From the NCBI RefSeq assembly GCF_003932955.1, contig NZ_QOVY01000019.1:1-51670 (forward strand): a stretch of 51,670 nucleotides of DNA, written 5' to 3'. A program made the translations under genes and the position numbers. The notes under the pieces are model-generated. The model did no database searches, was not told the DNA's origin, and saw only the letters and a list, made by a program, of their open reading frames with translations. This document shows positions 44,535 to 51,670 of this stretch, piece by piece. The stretch is from Chryseobacterium sp. SC28 (GTDB lineage: Bacteria > Bacteroidota > Bacteroidia > Flavobacteriales > Weeksellaceae). The first letter of the stretch is position 1. The number at the start of each line of letters is the position of its first letter.

Positions 44535-45248
44535 TTATTTGTGAACGTGCAGACCGCATTCCTTTTTATTGGCATCTTCCCACCACCAGCGGCCTGCGCG
44601 AAAATCTTCGCCCGGCTGTATTGCCCGTGTACAGGGCGCACATCCGATGCTGAGGAAGCCTTTGTCGTGAAGAATATTGTAGGGAATATCGTGTTTTCTG
44701 ATATAATTTTTGACGTCTTCCGTAGTCCAATACAACAATGGATGGTATTTGATGATTTGGTTGGACTCGTCCCACTCCAGTTGCAGAAGGTTTTCCCGAT
44801 CTGGGGAATGTTCTGCCCGGAGGCCCGTAATCCAAACTTTGTTTCCCTGCAAAGCTCGTTTCAAAGGTTGCACTTTTCTGATATGGCAGCACTGTTTTCT
44901 GTTTTCGACTGATGTGTAAAAGGAATCGGGACCTCTTTCCTGAACAAAAGGTTCCAACTCATTTTGATCTGGATAATAGGCTTTGATTGATCTTTGGTAT
45001 TTTGAGTTGGTCAATGTCCAAGTATTGTAGGTTTCTTCGAACAGGCGACCGGTGTCTAAGGTAAAGATCTTGACGTCTGAATTCTTTAAAAGATCCGTGA
45101 TGACCTGATCTTCCATACTGAAACTTGTAGAAAAGCAGACTTCTTGCGGAAAAAGAACGGCAAGCCGGGAAACAGTATCTTCCGGAGCGCTATCGAAAAC
45201 CTTTTCTTCAACTAATGTTTGATAGAATGCTTTTAAATCTTGATGCAT
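44535..45248 (-). CDS. cysH: Adenylylsulfate (APS) reductase, CysH family
   Basis: Reduces APS to sulfite with thioredoxin. The 237-residue product has the PP-loop region (FSTSFSMEDQVITDLL), the paired cysteines KQCCHIRKV and GCAPCTR that ligate a 4Fe-4S cluster, and the C-terminal catalytic ECGLHVHK. The cluster ligands mark it as an APS reductase and not a PAPS reductase, which fits the absence of an APS kinase. I chose the ATG at 45248; the longer frame from 45323 overlaps the promoter -7 box. Confidence 0.93.
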   Translation of the reverse strand: MHQDLKAFYQTLVEEKVFDSAPEDTVSRLAVLFPQEVCFSTSFSMEDQVITDLLKNSDVKIFTLDTGRLFEETYNTWTLTNSKYQRSIKAYYPDQNELEPFVQERGPDSFYTSVENRKQCCHIRKVQPLKRALQGNKVWITGLRAEHSPDRENLLQLEWDESNQIIKYHPLLYWTTEDVKNYIRKHDIPYNILHDKGFLSIGCAPCTRAIQPGEDFRAGRWWWEDANKKECGLHVHK

Positions 45249-45269
45249 AGTTTTATAATTACTGCTCAC

Positions 45270-45328
45270 AAAGTTAATGATTCGCATATATCTGACCAAA
45301 TTGGTATAATATGAATGGCGCAAAAGTA
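45270..45328 (-). promoter_or_regulatory. Promoter and dyad upstream of cysH
   Basis: The minus strand has a perfect -7 box TACTTTTG (45321-45328), giving a leader of about 67 bases. Within it lies the palindrome ACCAAATTGGT (45295-45305), nested in wider CATAT/ATATG and ATT/AAT symmetry. It is a candidate operator or RNA hairpin for the sulfate genes. Confidence 0.5.
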
Positions 45329-45332
45329 TTTT

Positions 45333-46364
45333 TTAATAGAATCTTTTCACGTCAATATCGGGATCTAGCTCAACTTGATGCTCCAAATAATCGAACATCT
45401 GTTTGGAAAAATAGCTGCCGTTCAAAACACCGCGTGCGCCGAGTCCGTTAAAAATATGGAAGTTTTTGATGTCGATATGCGTTCCAAGAATTGGCCGGCG
45501 ATCAGCGACTGTTGCGCGGAAAGCGGCTTTGACCTTGGTAATTTTGTAATTTCCTTTATAAAAAGATTTCAGTCCGTTTTCTAATTCTTCAACACTTTGG
45601 AGTTGTATTTCCGGGGTTGTACTAAATCGGTCATAAGTTCCACCGTAATAAAATCGGTTTTCGGAAAGAGGAAACAGAAAATGTTTCTTTTTGATGACAT
45701 ACGGATCTATACTTTGATCGATTTTGATCTCCAAGCAATGGCCTTTATTGGGCAGAACCGGAATTTTATCAAAATAAGGATTGTCTCTTACGGCGACACC
45801 TTCGCAAAAAATAATGTGCTTGTATTTGATATTTTTATAGGTTGAATTTTCTGCGTCGATGGCATTGTAATCAAAAGACTCGGAAACAAACTGATTCGCA
45901 GCGGTAAAATAGCTTGTCATATCTTGGAAAAAATTTTCCACATCTATTCTGCAGGAGTCTTTGACGATTCCGGACTCGAGTGGATTTTCGACCGTCTTTA
46001 GTTGAACAAAATTCGGATCTAAAAATGGTTTTAGATTGTCTTTCTCGGCATTTCGCAGCCATTGTTTCTTCTCTGCATCGTCGTGAAAAATCCTGGCCAC
46101 GGGTTCTTTTACAATGTAATTTTTTCCGGTATAGGCCGCGATTTCCGCAAAGATGGTTTCCAAGTAGTCCATCTGCTCTGCCGATTTCCAAAATGTGGTA
46201 AATCTTTTGAGGATAACAGGATTGCAGATACCGGCAGAAATATGGGACGCCGAAACTTGTCCGGCACTATAAATTAGGAAAGAATTATTGCTCAAAAGAA
46301 ACTGGTGCGCGAGAAAAAAACCGGCAAATCCGCCGCCTACGATGATGTAATCTACTTGCTTCAT
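45333..46364 (-). CDS. FAD-dependent oxidoreductase, DAO type
   Basis: The 343-residue product starts MKQVDYIIVGGGFAGFFLAH, with the GxGxxG dinucleotide motif. Later features are SHISAGICNPVILKR, IIFCEGVAVRDNPYFD, PVLPNKGHCLEI, RFYYGGTYDR and the C-terminal RPILGTHIDIKNFHIFNGLG with GARGVLNGS. This matches the DAO group, related to MnmC C-terminal or glycine oxidase-like enzymes; the substrate is unknown. The ATG at 46364 starts the motif; the longer frame from 46436 crosses the gldN terminator. It ends 84 bp before the cysH start. Confidence 0.85.
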   Translation of the reverse strand: MKQVDYIIVGGGFAGFFLAHQFLLSNNSFLIYSAGQVSASHISAGICNPVILKRFTTFWKSAEQMDYLETIFAEIAAYTGKNYIVKEPVARIFHDDAEKKQWLRNAEKDNLKPFLDPNFVQLKTVENPLESGIVKDSCRIDVENFFQDMTSYFTAANQFVSESFDYNAIDAENSTYKNIKYKHIIFCEGVAVRDNPYFDKIPVLPNKGHCLEIKIDQSIDPYVIKKKHFLFPLSENRFYYGGTYDRFSTTPEIQLQSVEELENGLKSFYKGNYKITKVKAAFRATVADRRPILGTHIDIKNFHIFNGLGARGVLNGSYFSKQMFDYLEHQVELDPDIDVKRFY

Positions 46365-46370
46365 AAAACA

Positions 46371-46401
46371 AAAAACCTGAGTAAAGATACTCAGGTTTTT
46401 T
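46371..46401 (-). terminator. Terminator of the gldKLMN operon
   Basis: Perfect 13-bp stem AAAAACCTGAGTA/TACTCAGGTTTTT with an AAGA loop and T-rich tail on the minus strand, 22 bp after the gldN stop and seven bases before the oxidoreductase ATG. Confidence 0.9.
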
Positions 46402-46423
46402 CGTATTGGGACTATGAGAAATG

Positions 46424-47638
46424 TTAGTAATTCCACATATCATTTTCCATTTGCAGAATCTGTGCTTTGATGCGGTCACTTTCTTCCAATTGTCCTTCGG
46501 CATCATTGGGGATATATTCGTCGATGACGCCGCTTCCTCCTCTTCCCAGTCCGTTATTGACTTTATAGATCACAGAAGAAAATCTTCTGGCATTAAGAAC
46601 GTCGTCAAAGGTAATATCCGAAGTAGCATTTTTGGCGTTGAAAATATAATTGCTGGACAACACTTGTCTCGCATCGGGATAATAAATCCAGAAAAGATCT
46701 ATTAGCTCCGGCTTCGAGAGGCTGTTGGGATCCACAGGCTGACCCGAGCTTGCCATTGCTTGCGCTTCGGCGGCTTTTAATTTGGCTCCGTTTGGATCTT
46801 CTCCCATTGCGGCAAGGCCAAGCAATCTGTATCTAAGTTGGGTATCTCTTTTGTCGATATACCACATACCCATTAGTTTAAGAGCTTTCACTTTTTCGGT
46901 GCTGGTAACGATCCGATCCACATTGGCTGCAATGTCATTTTTTCGGATTTTGTACCAGTTGCCATCGAGGTGGATTAAAACCGTATCCGGATCGATAGAA
47001 GGAGCAGCGGTTTTCTTTTTGACCGTTTTTTTCTTTTTTCCTTTACCGGTTATCACCGTTTCTTCAGTCGCAGTGGGCTGAGCGCTTCCATTAAATCCAT
47101 AGACCCCTTCCAGTCTTGTGGAATAGTTTGCAAAAAGCGAATTGACGGCCTCGTCTCCGGTTCCTCTGAGGGATGTAAAATATTTGAGTAATTTCTGAGC
47201 TTCGGCTTCTTCTATCTTATTTGCATTCAAGGTTTCGGTAAAGTAATCATCCACCATCACGGAAGATGTTTTTGAAGCAATTTCCTCGGGAGACAATCGG
47301 GTCGTGAAAGAATCATCGCTATATACTTCTTTTATTTTACCGCTGTTGACGGCATCAAGTAGGATGGTATACAGGGATTTGTTCTGTGTTACAAGACCGT
47401 CTGCATTATGGTAAAAAGGCTGATTGATTTTATCACTCATATCAATTATTTCCCATACGACTACACTTCTTAAAATGTCTTTATCTTCTATAAATCCATA
47501 CTTAAGGGGAGTTATGCTATCCTTCTTCACCTCTCTGATTTCTCTGAAAGTCTGCGGGGAATCGGCATTAAGTATGCTACTCTGAGCATAACTCATCATA
47601 GAAGAAACAAAAAGTAAACTACAAATAATTTTTTTCAT
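46424..47638 (-). CDS. gldN: Gliding motility/type IX secretion protein GldN
   Basis: Periplasmic partner of GldK in the ring that couples the motor to the outer membrane. The 404-residue product has a signal peptide (MKKIICSLLFVSSMMSYAQ). The conserved N-terminal half includes DILRSVVVWEIIDMSDKINQ and the C-terminal half MGMWYIDKRDTQLRYRLLG and LIDLFWIYYPDARQVL. In the middle is a Lys-rich linker (GKGKKKKTVKKKTAAPS). Last gene of the gldKLMN order, 56 bp after gldM. Confidence 0.95.
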   Translation of the reverse strand: MKKIICSLLFVSSMMSYAQSSILNADSPQTFREIREVKKDSITPLKYGFIEDKDILRSVVVWEIIDMSDKINQPFYHNADGLVTQNKSLYTILLDAVNSGKIKEVYSDDSFTTRLSPEEIASKTSSVMVDDYFTETLNANKIEEAEAQKLLKYFTSLRGTGDEAVNSLFANYSTRLEGVYGFNGSAQPTATEETVITGKGKKKKTVKKKTAAPSIDPDTVLIHLDGNWYKIRKNDIAANVDRIVTSTEKVKALKLMGMWYIDKRDTQLRYRLLGLAAMGEDPNGAKLKAAEAQAMASSGQPVDPNSLSKPELIDLFWIYYPDARQVLSSNYIFNAKNATSDITFDDVLNARRFSSVIYKVNNGLGRGGSGVIDEYIPNDAEGQLEESDRIKAQILQMENDMWNY

Positions 47639-47694
47639 AATAAATTGAATATAACATCAATCAGATTAATTTAACATATAAAACGGTCGTTAAA

Positions 47695-49272
47695 TTATAA
47701 TACGCTTATAACTACACTTCCAATATTAGGAAGAACAACGCCATTCAAACCTTCTGCAGTTGCCTGGATATCAAATATCGTAACCGCATCGCCAGATCTC
47801 AAGCCGCTTATCAAAGACTGGGCTGGTGCCAAGGAATTACCATTAATAGGCATTATAGCTTTGCCGGGCACTTTAATTTTGAAACTTACCACTTTGAATT
47901 TAACCGGGAAATCGAAGTCCGGTAAGTTCGCGGAGAGCTCTTGTTTCGGGATCGAACTAGCGGTCATAGGGACATAGCTCTTACCTCTTATTTCTCCTCT
48001 TGGCGGAGGAATATTTTTAATTCTGAAATCAAATCCCTGCGAAATCACTTTGCCACTTGGTGCTTTTCCGGAAATTGTCAACTTAATGGTATTGCCGGCA
48101 CCCGGTGTCACCATCCATTTACCTTTTCCGCCGGTAACGGTTGCGCCCGGAGCAGATAAGGTGGTTGCAGACAAATCAGCACCCAAAATCGATCCGGAAA
48201 CAGGGTTGGCCAAGCCTCTGTACAAGACATTCATTTTATCAGCCGATAAAATAGCCCCACTTTGCTCCTTAAGCGCTTCTTGACCCGATACGACTGTAAG
48301 TGTATGAGAATACGGCAACTGGATGACTTTTCCGTTTTTGTCGGTAAAAGAAATTTCACCTCCAAATTTTTGTTCGCCAGGCGTTGATGTATTTGGCGTG
48401 ATGATTCCTTGTCCGTTCTCAACCCTTTGCACGCCGGAAATAGTAAGACCCGGGACTGTGCTGGCAAAAGTTCCAATAGCCACTTTGATCTGTGCTGGTT
48501 CTCCTTTCATTACTGAGCTAGGACCTGAGACTAAAGCTTCGTAAGCATTGAACTTGATATCTGCATCCACTTTCTCTTGAAGCATAGCTGTGATAGCATC
48601 GGATTGCAAGTTCCTCGCTTCAGATTCGACCAATTCAAGATTCGAAAGTGCTGCGATCAGTGGCTGGTTGTAAAACTTATACTGGAACCAGTTTTTACCG
48701 CTTTTTGCTCTCTTATCTCCTCCTCGAAATTCTGCCCAAAGATTTTTTTGAGCTCTATCGGCCACTTCTTTCAATTGCGTATTAGATCCGAAGGTAGAGA
48801 TAATGTAGTTCCTCAAGTCGTCCACTTTATTTTTTAATGCATCTGCCTGAGGAGAAAGTTTTTTTTCGTCTCCATCTTTGAAGAACAAAGTTGTAGCGGG
48901 TTCTGTATTATTAAGCGCTGTAAAACTTTCCTCAGCAGGCAGTTCGCTGTTGTATTCTGCTTTGGTACTCATAGTACTTTTGTAGCCTTCTATCATATTT
49001 ACGAGGGCATCTGTCTTGGCAGATAGACCTTCGTATTGAGCCTGCAAGGGTCCGTAGGTTTCAGGAGAGGTTTTAGCCTTTTCCAGAAGGGTAATATAGA
49101 AAATTTTATTTTTACGTTCAACGATGTCTTTTCTTGTGCTGGTCAAAGATTCGTTGGTATCTTTATAAGATCTGATGATTTCCTGATCGATCTGCATCGC
49201 GAGCATAGCGATGAAAACCAAGTACATCAGGTTGATCATCTTCTGACGTGGTGTCTGTTTGCCTCCTGCCAT
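47695..49272 (-). CDS. gldM: Gliding motility/type IX secretion motor protein GldM
   Basis: The 525-residue product has one membrane helix near the N-terminus (KMINLMYLVFIAMLAMQ) followed by a long periplasmic shaft. Arg9, which in the characterised motor pairs with the GldL glutamate, is present (MAGGKQTPRQ). The shaft shows four domains, the later ones of Ig-like type (TLTVVSGQEAL, GGKGKWMVTPGAG). GldM carries energy from the inner-membrane motor to the GldKN ring. Confidence 0.96.
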   Translation of the reverse strand: MAGGKQTPRQKMINLMYLVFIAMLAMQIDQEIIRSYKDTNESLTSTRKDIVERKNKIFYITLLEKAKTSPETYGPLQAQYEGLSAKTDALVNMIEGYKSTMSTKAEYNSELPAEESFTALNNTEPATTLFFKDGDEKKLSPQADALKNKVDDLRNYIISTFGSNTQLKEVADRAQKNLWAEFRGGDKRAKSGKNWFQYKFYNQPLIAALSNLELVESEARNLQSDAITAMLQEKVDADIKFNAYEALVSGPSSVMKGEPAQIKVAIGTFASTVPGLTISGVQRVENGQGIITPNTSTPGEQKFGGEISFTDKNGKVIQLPYSHTLTVVSGQEALKEQSGAILSADKMNVLYRGLANPVSGSILGADLSATTLSAPGATVTGGKGKWMVTPGAGNTIKLTISGKAPSGKVISQGFDFRIKNIPPPRGEIRGKSYVPMTASSIPKQELSANLPDFDFPVKFKVVSFKIKVPGKAIMPINGNSLAPAQSLISGLRSGDAVTIFDIQATAEGLNGVVLPNIGSVVISVL

Positions 49273-49319
49273 TTTAATAAATTAAATTAATTGTTATACA
49301 AAAATTAAAATGATAGTGG

Positions 49320-49997
49320 TTAAGACTTCATTGCGCTAAGCATGCCACCATAAACCCTGTTGAGATTATTTAGATTGCTGGTTAATCCTTGTAATTCATC
49401 GTTGAATTTTTCCGAATAGGTGGCAGATTTTTGAATATCTTCAATATACTTTTTGCTGAATTCTGATTGTTTTTGACCCTGCTCGAGCTGAAGTGCGTAT
49501 AAGGCATTCATGCTTTCCAAATGAGAGGCTGCCAAGTTTAGTTGCTCGTTATATTTATGTGTTGATGCAAAAATGTCCACTGTATGATTGATCTGATCCA
49601 CAGACGAAGAGAATTTATCAATTCCTCCTTTCAGTCTTTCGAATAGGCTGACGTCTAATTTAGCTTCGGCCAACATTTTGTCCAGTTTATCGGATAGGGA
49701 CACTTCCAATTCTTTGTTTTCAACATTGCTAGCGACTTTTTTAGGCGTTCTGGCAGCGGAATCATCCAATAATTCAGGATAAACATTTTCCCAAGCATAG
49801 TTTTCTTCGGATTTTGGTGGATCGAATGCGAAGAATAAAAAGATTAATGCTTCCGTAATCAAACCTATTGCAAGTGCAACATTACCGGTAATAGGACCTA
49901 CGCTCCAGTGTGTCATTTTAAATAGTGCGCCCAAGATAACGATTGCTGCACCAAACGAGTAGATAAAATTCGTGATTGAGTCTTTAGTTTTAAACAT
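49320..49997 (-). CDS. gldL: Gliding motility/type IX secretion motor protein GldL
   Basis: The 225-residue product has two membrane helices (IYSFGAAIVILGALFKM; NVALAIGLITEALIFLFF) and a cytoplasmic tail with coiled-coil segments. Glu49 in the second helix is the residue known in Flavobacterium johnsoniae GldL to be needed for proton-driven rotation. His30 and Lys27 in the first helix are also kept. It lies 47 bp before gldM. Confidence 0.96.
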   Translation of the reverse strand: MFKTKDSITNFIYSFGAAIVILGALFKMTHWSVGPITGNVALAIGLITEALIFLFFAFDPPKSEENYAWENVYPELLDDSAARTPKKVASNVENKELEVSLSDKLDKMLAEAKLDVSLFERLKGGIDKFSSSVDQINHTVDIFASTHKYNEQLNLAASHLESMNALYALQLEQGQKQSEFSKKYIEDIQKSATYSEKFNDELQGLTSNLNNLNRVYGGMLSAMKS

Positions 49998-50031
49998 GTT
50001 CTGTATTTTTTAGTTAGTAATTAGTTAGTGA

Positions 50032-51450
50032 TTATTTGGTAGTTCTTTTAAATTTGGCAGCTCCGGAAGGGATATCTTGGATGGTTCTGAAACCGATATA
50101 GCTTCTTGCAGAGTCCTTTCTTTCCCAGTCCCTGTATCCGGTCATTAAAAGATATCCTACATCTTTCCACGAGCCACCTCGCACGGTTTTTTTGACTTCT
50201 CTATATGCTTGATTGGAAAGATAGGGGTTCAGTGTTGAGGAGAATTCGTAGGTAGAATTGTTGTAAGGAGACTCGGTCCATTCGGCAACGTTTCCGGCCA
50301 TATCATATAATCCATAACCGTTTTTCTGGAACTTCTTTACGGGAGCAGTGTAGGTATAGTTTCCTTTCTTTTCGTCTTCTATATAAGTTCCTCTTTTCGG
50401 TTTGAAGTTGGCTAAATAGCAGCCGCGGTCGTCCTGCAAATAAGGTCCTCCCCACGGATAAGTAGCATTTTCTATACCGCCTTTGGCAGCATATTCCCAT
50501 TCGGCTTCTGTTGGAAGACGGAAGCGCATGGCTTTTTGCTTTTTCTTTTTCTGGCTGTTGTTGAAATCGGTTTTCATTTTGGTTCTGAAATCACAGAATG
50601 CTCTTGCCTGATCCCAAGTAACACCTACAACAGGATATTCCTTGTAAGCATTATGCCAAAAATATTGATCAAATAATGGCTCATTATAAGCGTAATTAAA
50701 ATCCTTTACCCAAACGGTGGTATCGGGATAGACGGCAATGCTCTCTTTCTTGAGATAATTTGTACCTCGGTCTTTGTCTTTCACTGCAGACATCACATCT
50801 TCCCACTGATAGTTATATTTGATTTTGGACCAGTCGATGATTCGTTCATTATTGATTCTTTTATCTGCGGGCAAATACATAGATTCCAAAACTTCTGCGT
50901 ACTTTTCATCAGGATACTCGGACGTGTTATATTGAAGTGGCACGTTCCAGTCCAATTTTTTGGATTCGTCATACCCATCTCTTCCTCCTTGTGACTCTAA
51001 AAATTGCTGATACGGCGTGACCTCGTCGTCTGTTTTCTTCGCTGCGTAGGCATAATCTGCAATAGAACCGCCATCTTCGCCATCTGCACCTCCTTCGCCG
51101 GCTGCTTCGGCCAGCAGAGCTCTTGCTATAGAATCTCTCACCGCATTGATGAATACGCGGTACTCTGCGTTGGTAATCTCGGTTTCATCCATAAAAAAGG
51201 AAGATACGGTGACGGTTTTAGGCATGGCTTTTTCCGGTGTGGCTGCAAAGTCTTGATCTGCCATCCCCATTACGAAGGAGCCACCCGGTATTGGAACCAT
51301 TCCATAAGGCCTTTCAGCAATGAATGATTTAGAGGATCCTCTCGGAACAAGCTCTCCCTTGAGGCCCGGCTTACCTGTATTTCCCTTATTCCCTTTGGAA
51401 CAAGAAACAATAACCGACGTCGATAATAATATTAGTAATATCCTTTTCAT
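50032..51450 (-). CDS. gldK: Gliding motility/type IX secretion lipoprotein GldK
   Basis: The 472-residue product has a lipoprotein signal (MKRILLILLSTSVIVSC, lipobox VSC). The rest is an FGE-sulfatase fold: PIPGGSFVMGMADQD, ETEITNAEYRVFI, VVGVTWDQARAFC, RLPTEAEWEYAAKGG, YGLYDMAGNVAEWTE and VRGGSWKD, ending YIGFRTI. The usual formylglycine catalytic cysteines are not the role here; GldK is structural in the type IX ring. An acidic Gly-rich insert (AAGEGGADGEDGGS) lies near residue 118. First gene of gldK-L-M-N. Confidence 0.96.
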   Translation of the reverse strand: MKRILLILLSTSVIVSCSKGNKGNTGKPGLKGELVPRGSSKSFIAERPYGMVPIPGGSFVMGMADQDFAATPEKAMPKTVTVSSFFMDETEITNAEYRVFINAVRDSIARALLAEAAGEGGADGEDGGSIADYAYAAKKTDDEVTPYQQFLESQGGRDGYDESKKLDWNVPLQYNTSEYPDEKYAEVLESMYLPADKRINNERIIDWSKIKYNYQWEDVMSAVKDKDRGTNYLKKESIAVYPDTTVWVKDFNYAYNEPLFDQYFWHNAYKEYPVVGVTWDQARAFCDFRTKMKTDFNNSQKKKKQKAMRFRLPTEAEWEYAAKGGIENATYPWGGPYLQDDRGCYLANFKPKRGTYIEDEKKGNYTYTAPVKKFQKNGYGLYDMAGNVAEWTESPYNNSTYEFSSTLNPYLSNQAYREVKKTVRGGSWKDVGYLLMTGYRDWERKDSARSYIGFRTIQDIPSGAAKFKRTTK

Positions 51451-51473
51451 CCTATTTTAAAGAAATTAAGCGG

Positions 51474-51533
51474 TAAATATATAATTTTTTTTATGAATAA
51501 TTAACAATTTTTATTCTGAACGTAAATTGTTAA
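51474..51533 (-). promoter_or_regulatory. gldK promoter region with a 10-bp dyad
   Basis: A -7-like TATATTTA lies at 51474-51481 on the minus strand. Upstream, TTAACAATTT (51501-51510) and AAATTGTTAA (51524-51533) form a perfect inverted repeat with a 13-bp centre, close to the -33 position and in the gap to a possible divergent gene. Confidence 0.4.
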
Positions 51534-51595
51534 AGAATATTTCACAATGCATGAAATTAACCTGTTGTGCATTTAGGAATTAAATAAAAAAGAGA

Positions 51596-51626
51596 TTGTT
51601 CAATTGGATAAAAATCCGTATATTTA
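51596..51626 (+). promoter_or_regulatory. Promoter-like sequence for a gene running off the right edge
   Basis: TTG, 20 bp, TATATTTA on the plus strand, followed 25 bp later by an ATG. Confidence 0.35.
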
Positions 51627-51650
51627 ATTGATTATCAAATAATTAAATAA

Positions 51651-51670
51651 ATGAACAATCTTACTCAAAA
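51651..51670 (+). CDS. Possible start of a divergent gene, truncated by the window
   Basis: An ATG at 51651 opens a frame reading MNNLTQ to the window edge. It is supported only by the promoter-like sequence upstream and by the lack of any other explanation for the 220-bp gap. Its product cannot be told. Confidence 0.35.

Noticed and set aside
45249-45320. A SAM-type riboswitch in the cysH leader
   Set aside because: The leader is only about 67 bases and shows a simple dyad, without the multi-helix core of known SAM riboswitches.
45249-45323. Longer N-terminus of cysH starting at 45323
   Set aside because: It would be translated from the promoter -7 box and leader; the family N-terminus fits the ATG at 45248.
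46365-46436. Longer N-terminus of the FAD oxidoreductase from 46436
   Set aside because: The extra residues are the translation of the gldN terminator and the end of gldN.

Overview
The window is a stretch of chromosome from a member of the Bacteroidota, most likely a Weeksellaceae/Chryseobacterium-type flavobacterium. The evidence is the complete type IX secretion motor cluster gldK-gldL-gldM-gldN, two proteins with type IX C-terminal sorting tails, several flavobacterial families of unknown function, a short bS21, almost no Shine-Dalgarno sequences, and many promoters of the Bacteroidota form (TTTG, about 19-20 bp, TAnnTTTG). No rRNA, CRISPR array, insertion sequence or prophage was seen.

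Layout. 1-7000: the end of an NHL-repeat type IX cargo, hemB, a minimal type IX-tailed protein, an OmpA-family protein, VanZ-like protein, zinc alcohol dehydrogenase and a phosphodiesterase. 7087-7616: eight tandem 69-bp units, each with two small palindromes. 7669-18927 (minus): the ribosomal protein and RNA polymerase cluster rplK-rplA-rplJ-rplL-rpoB-rpoC plus a DUF3467 gene. 19121-22798: trehalase, an MFS transporter and a divergent AraC regulator, lying between nusG and rplK, which are normally adjacent. 22853-25592 (minus): nusG, secE, tRNA-Trp, tuf and four tRNA genes. 25710-29161 (minus): hpf, a Xer recombinase, rpsU, pdhB and a DUF2147 protein. 29431-37883: mostly plus-strand housekeeping genes (pssA, an exonuclease, an FAH-family hydrolase, UspA, DUF6427, DUF3109, GH25 lysozyme, ABC-F ATPase). 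38026-40877: a TonB-dependent siderophore receptor and a PepSY protein, for iron uptake. 40891-45248 (minus): sulfate assimilation genes cysH-cysD-cysN and a TauE-type permease with a Rossmann N-terminus. 45333-46364: a FAD oxidoreductase. 46424-51450 (minus): gldKLMN.

How the parts relate. GldL/GldM form the proton-driven motor and GldK/GldN the periplasmic ring that exports proteins such as the two tailed cargos at the left end. The cys genes activate sulfate to APS and reduce it. The receptor and PepSY protein import ferric siderophore, and two inverted copies of a Fur-like box bracket the receptor promoter.

The most interesting unexplained structures are non-coding: the 69-bp double-hairpin array; a two-copy intergenic element (27437-27519 and 43513-43597) whose stem shows a compensatory base-pair change; and probable structured mRNA leaders of rpoB and rplK, in each of which a stem begins within a few bases of the predicted transcription start. 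Among proteins, the permease carrying a degenerate siroheme-synthase-like domain stands out. All family assignments come from reading motifs; no database search was run.
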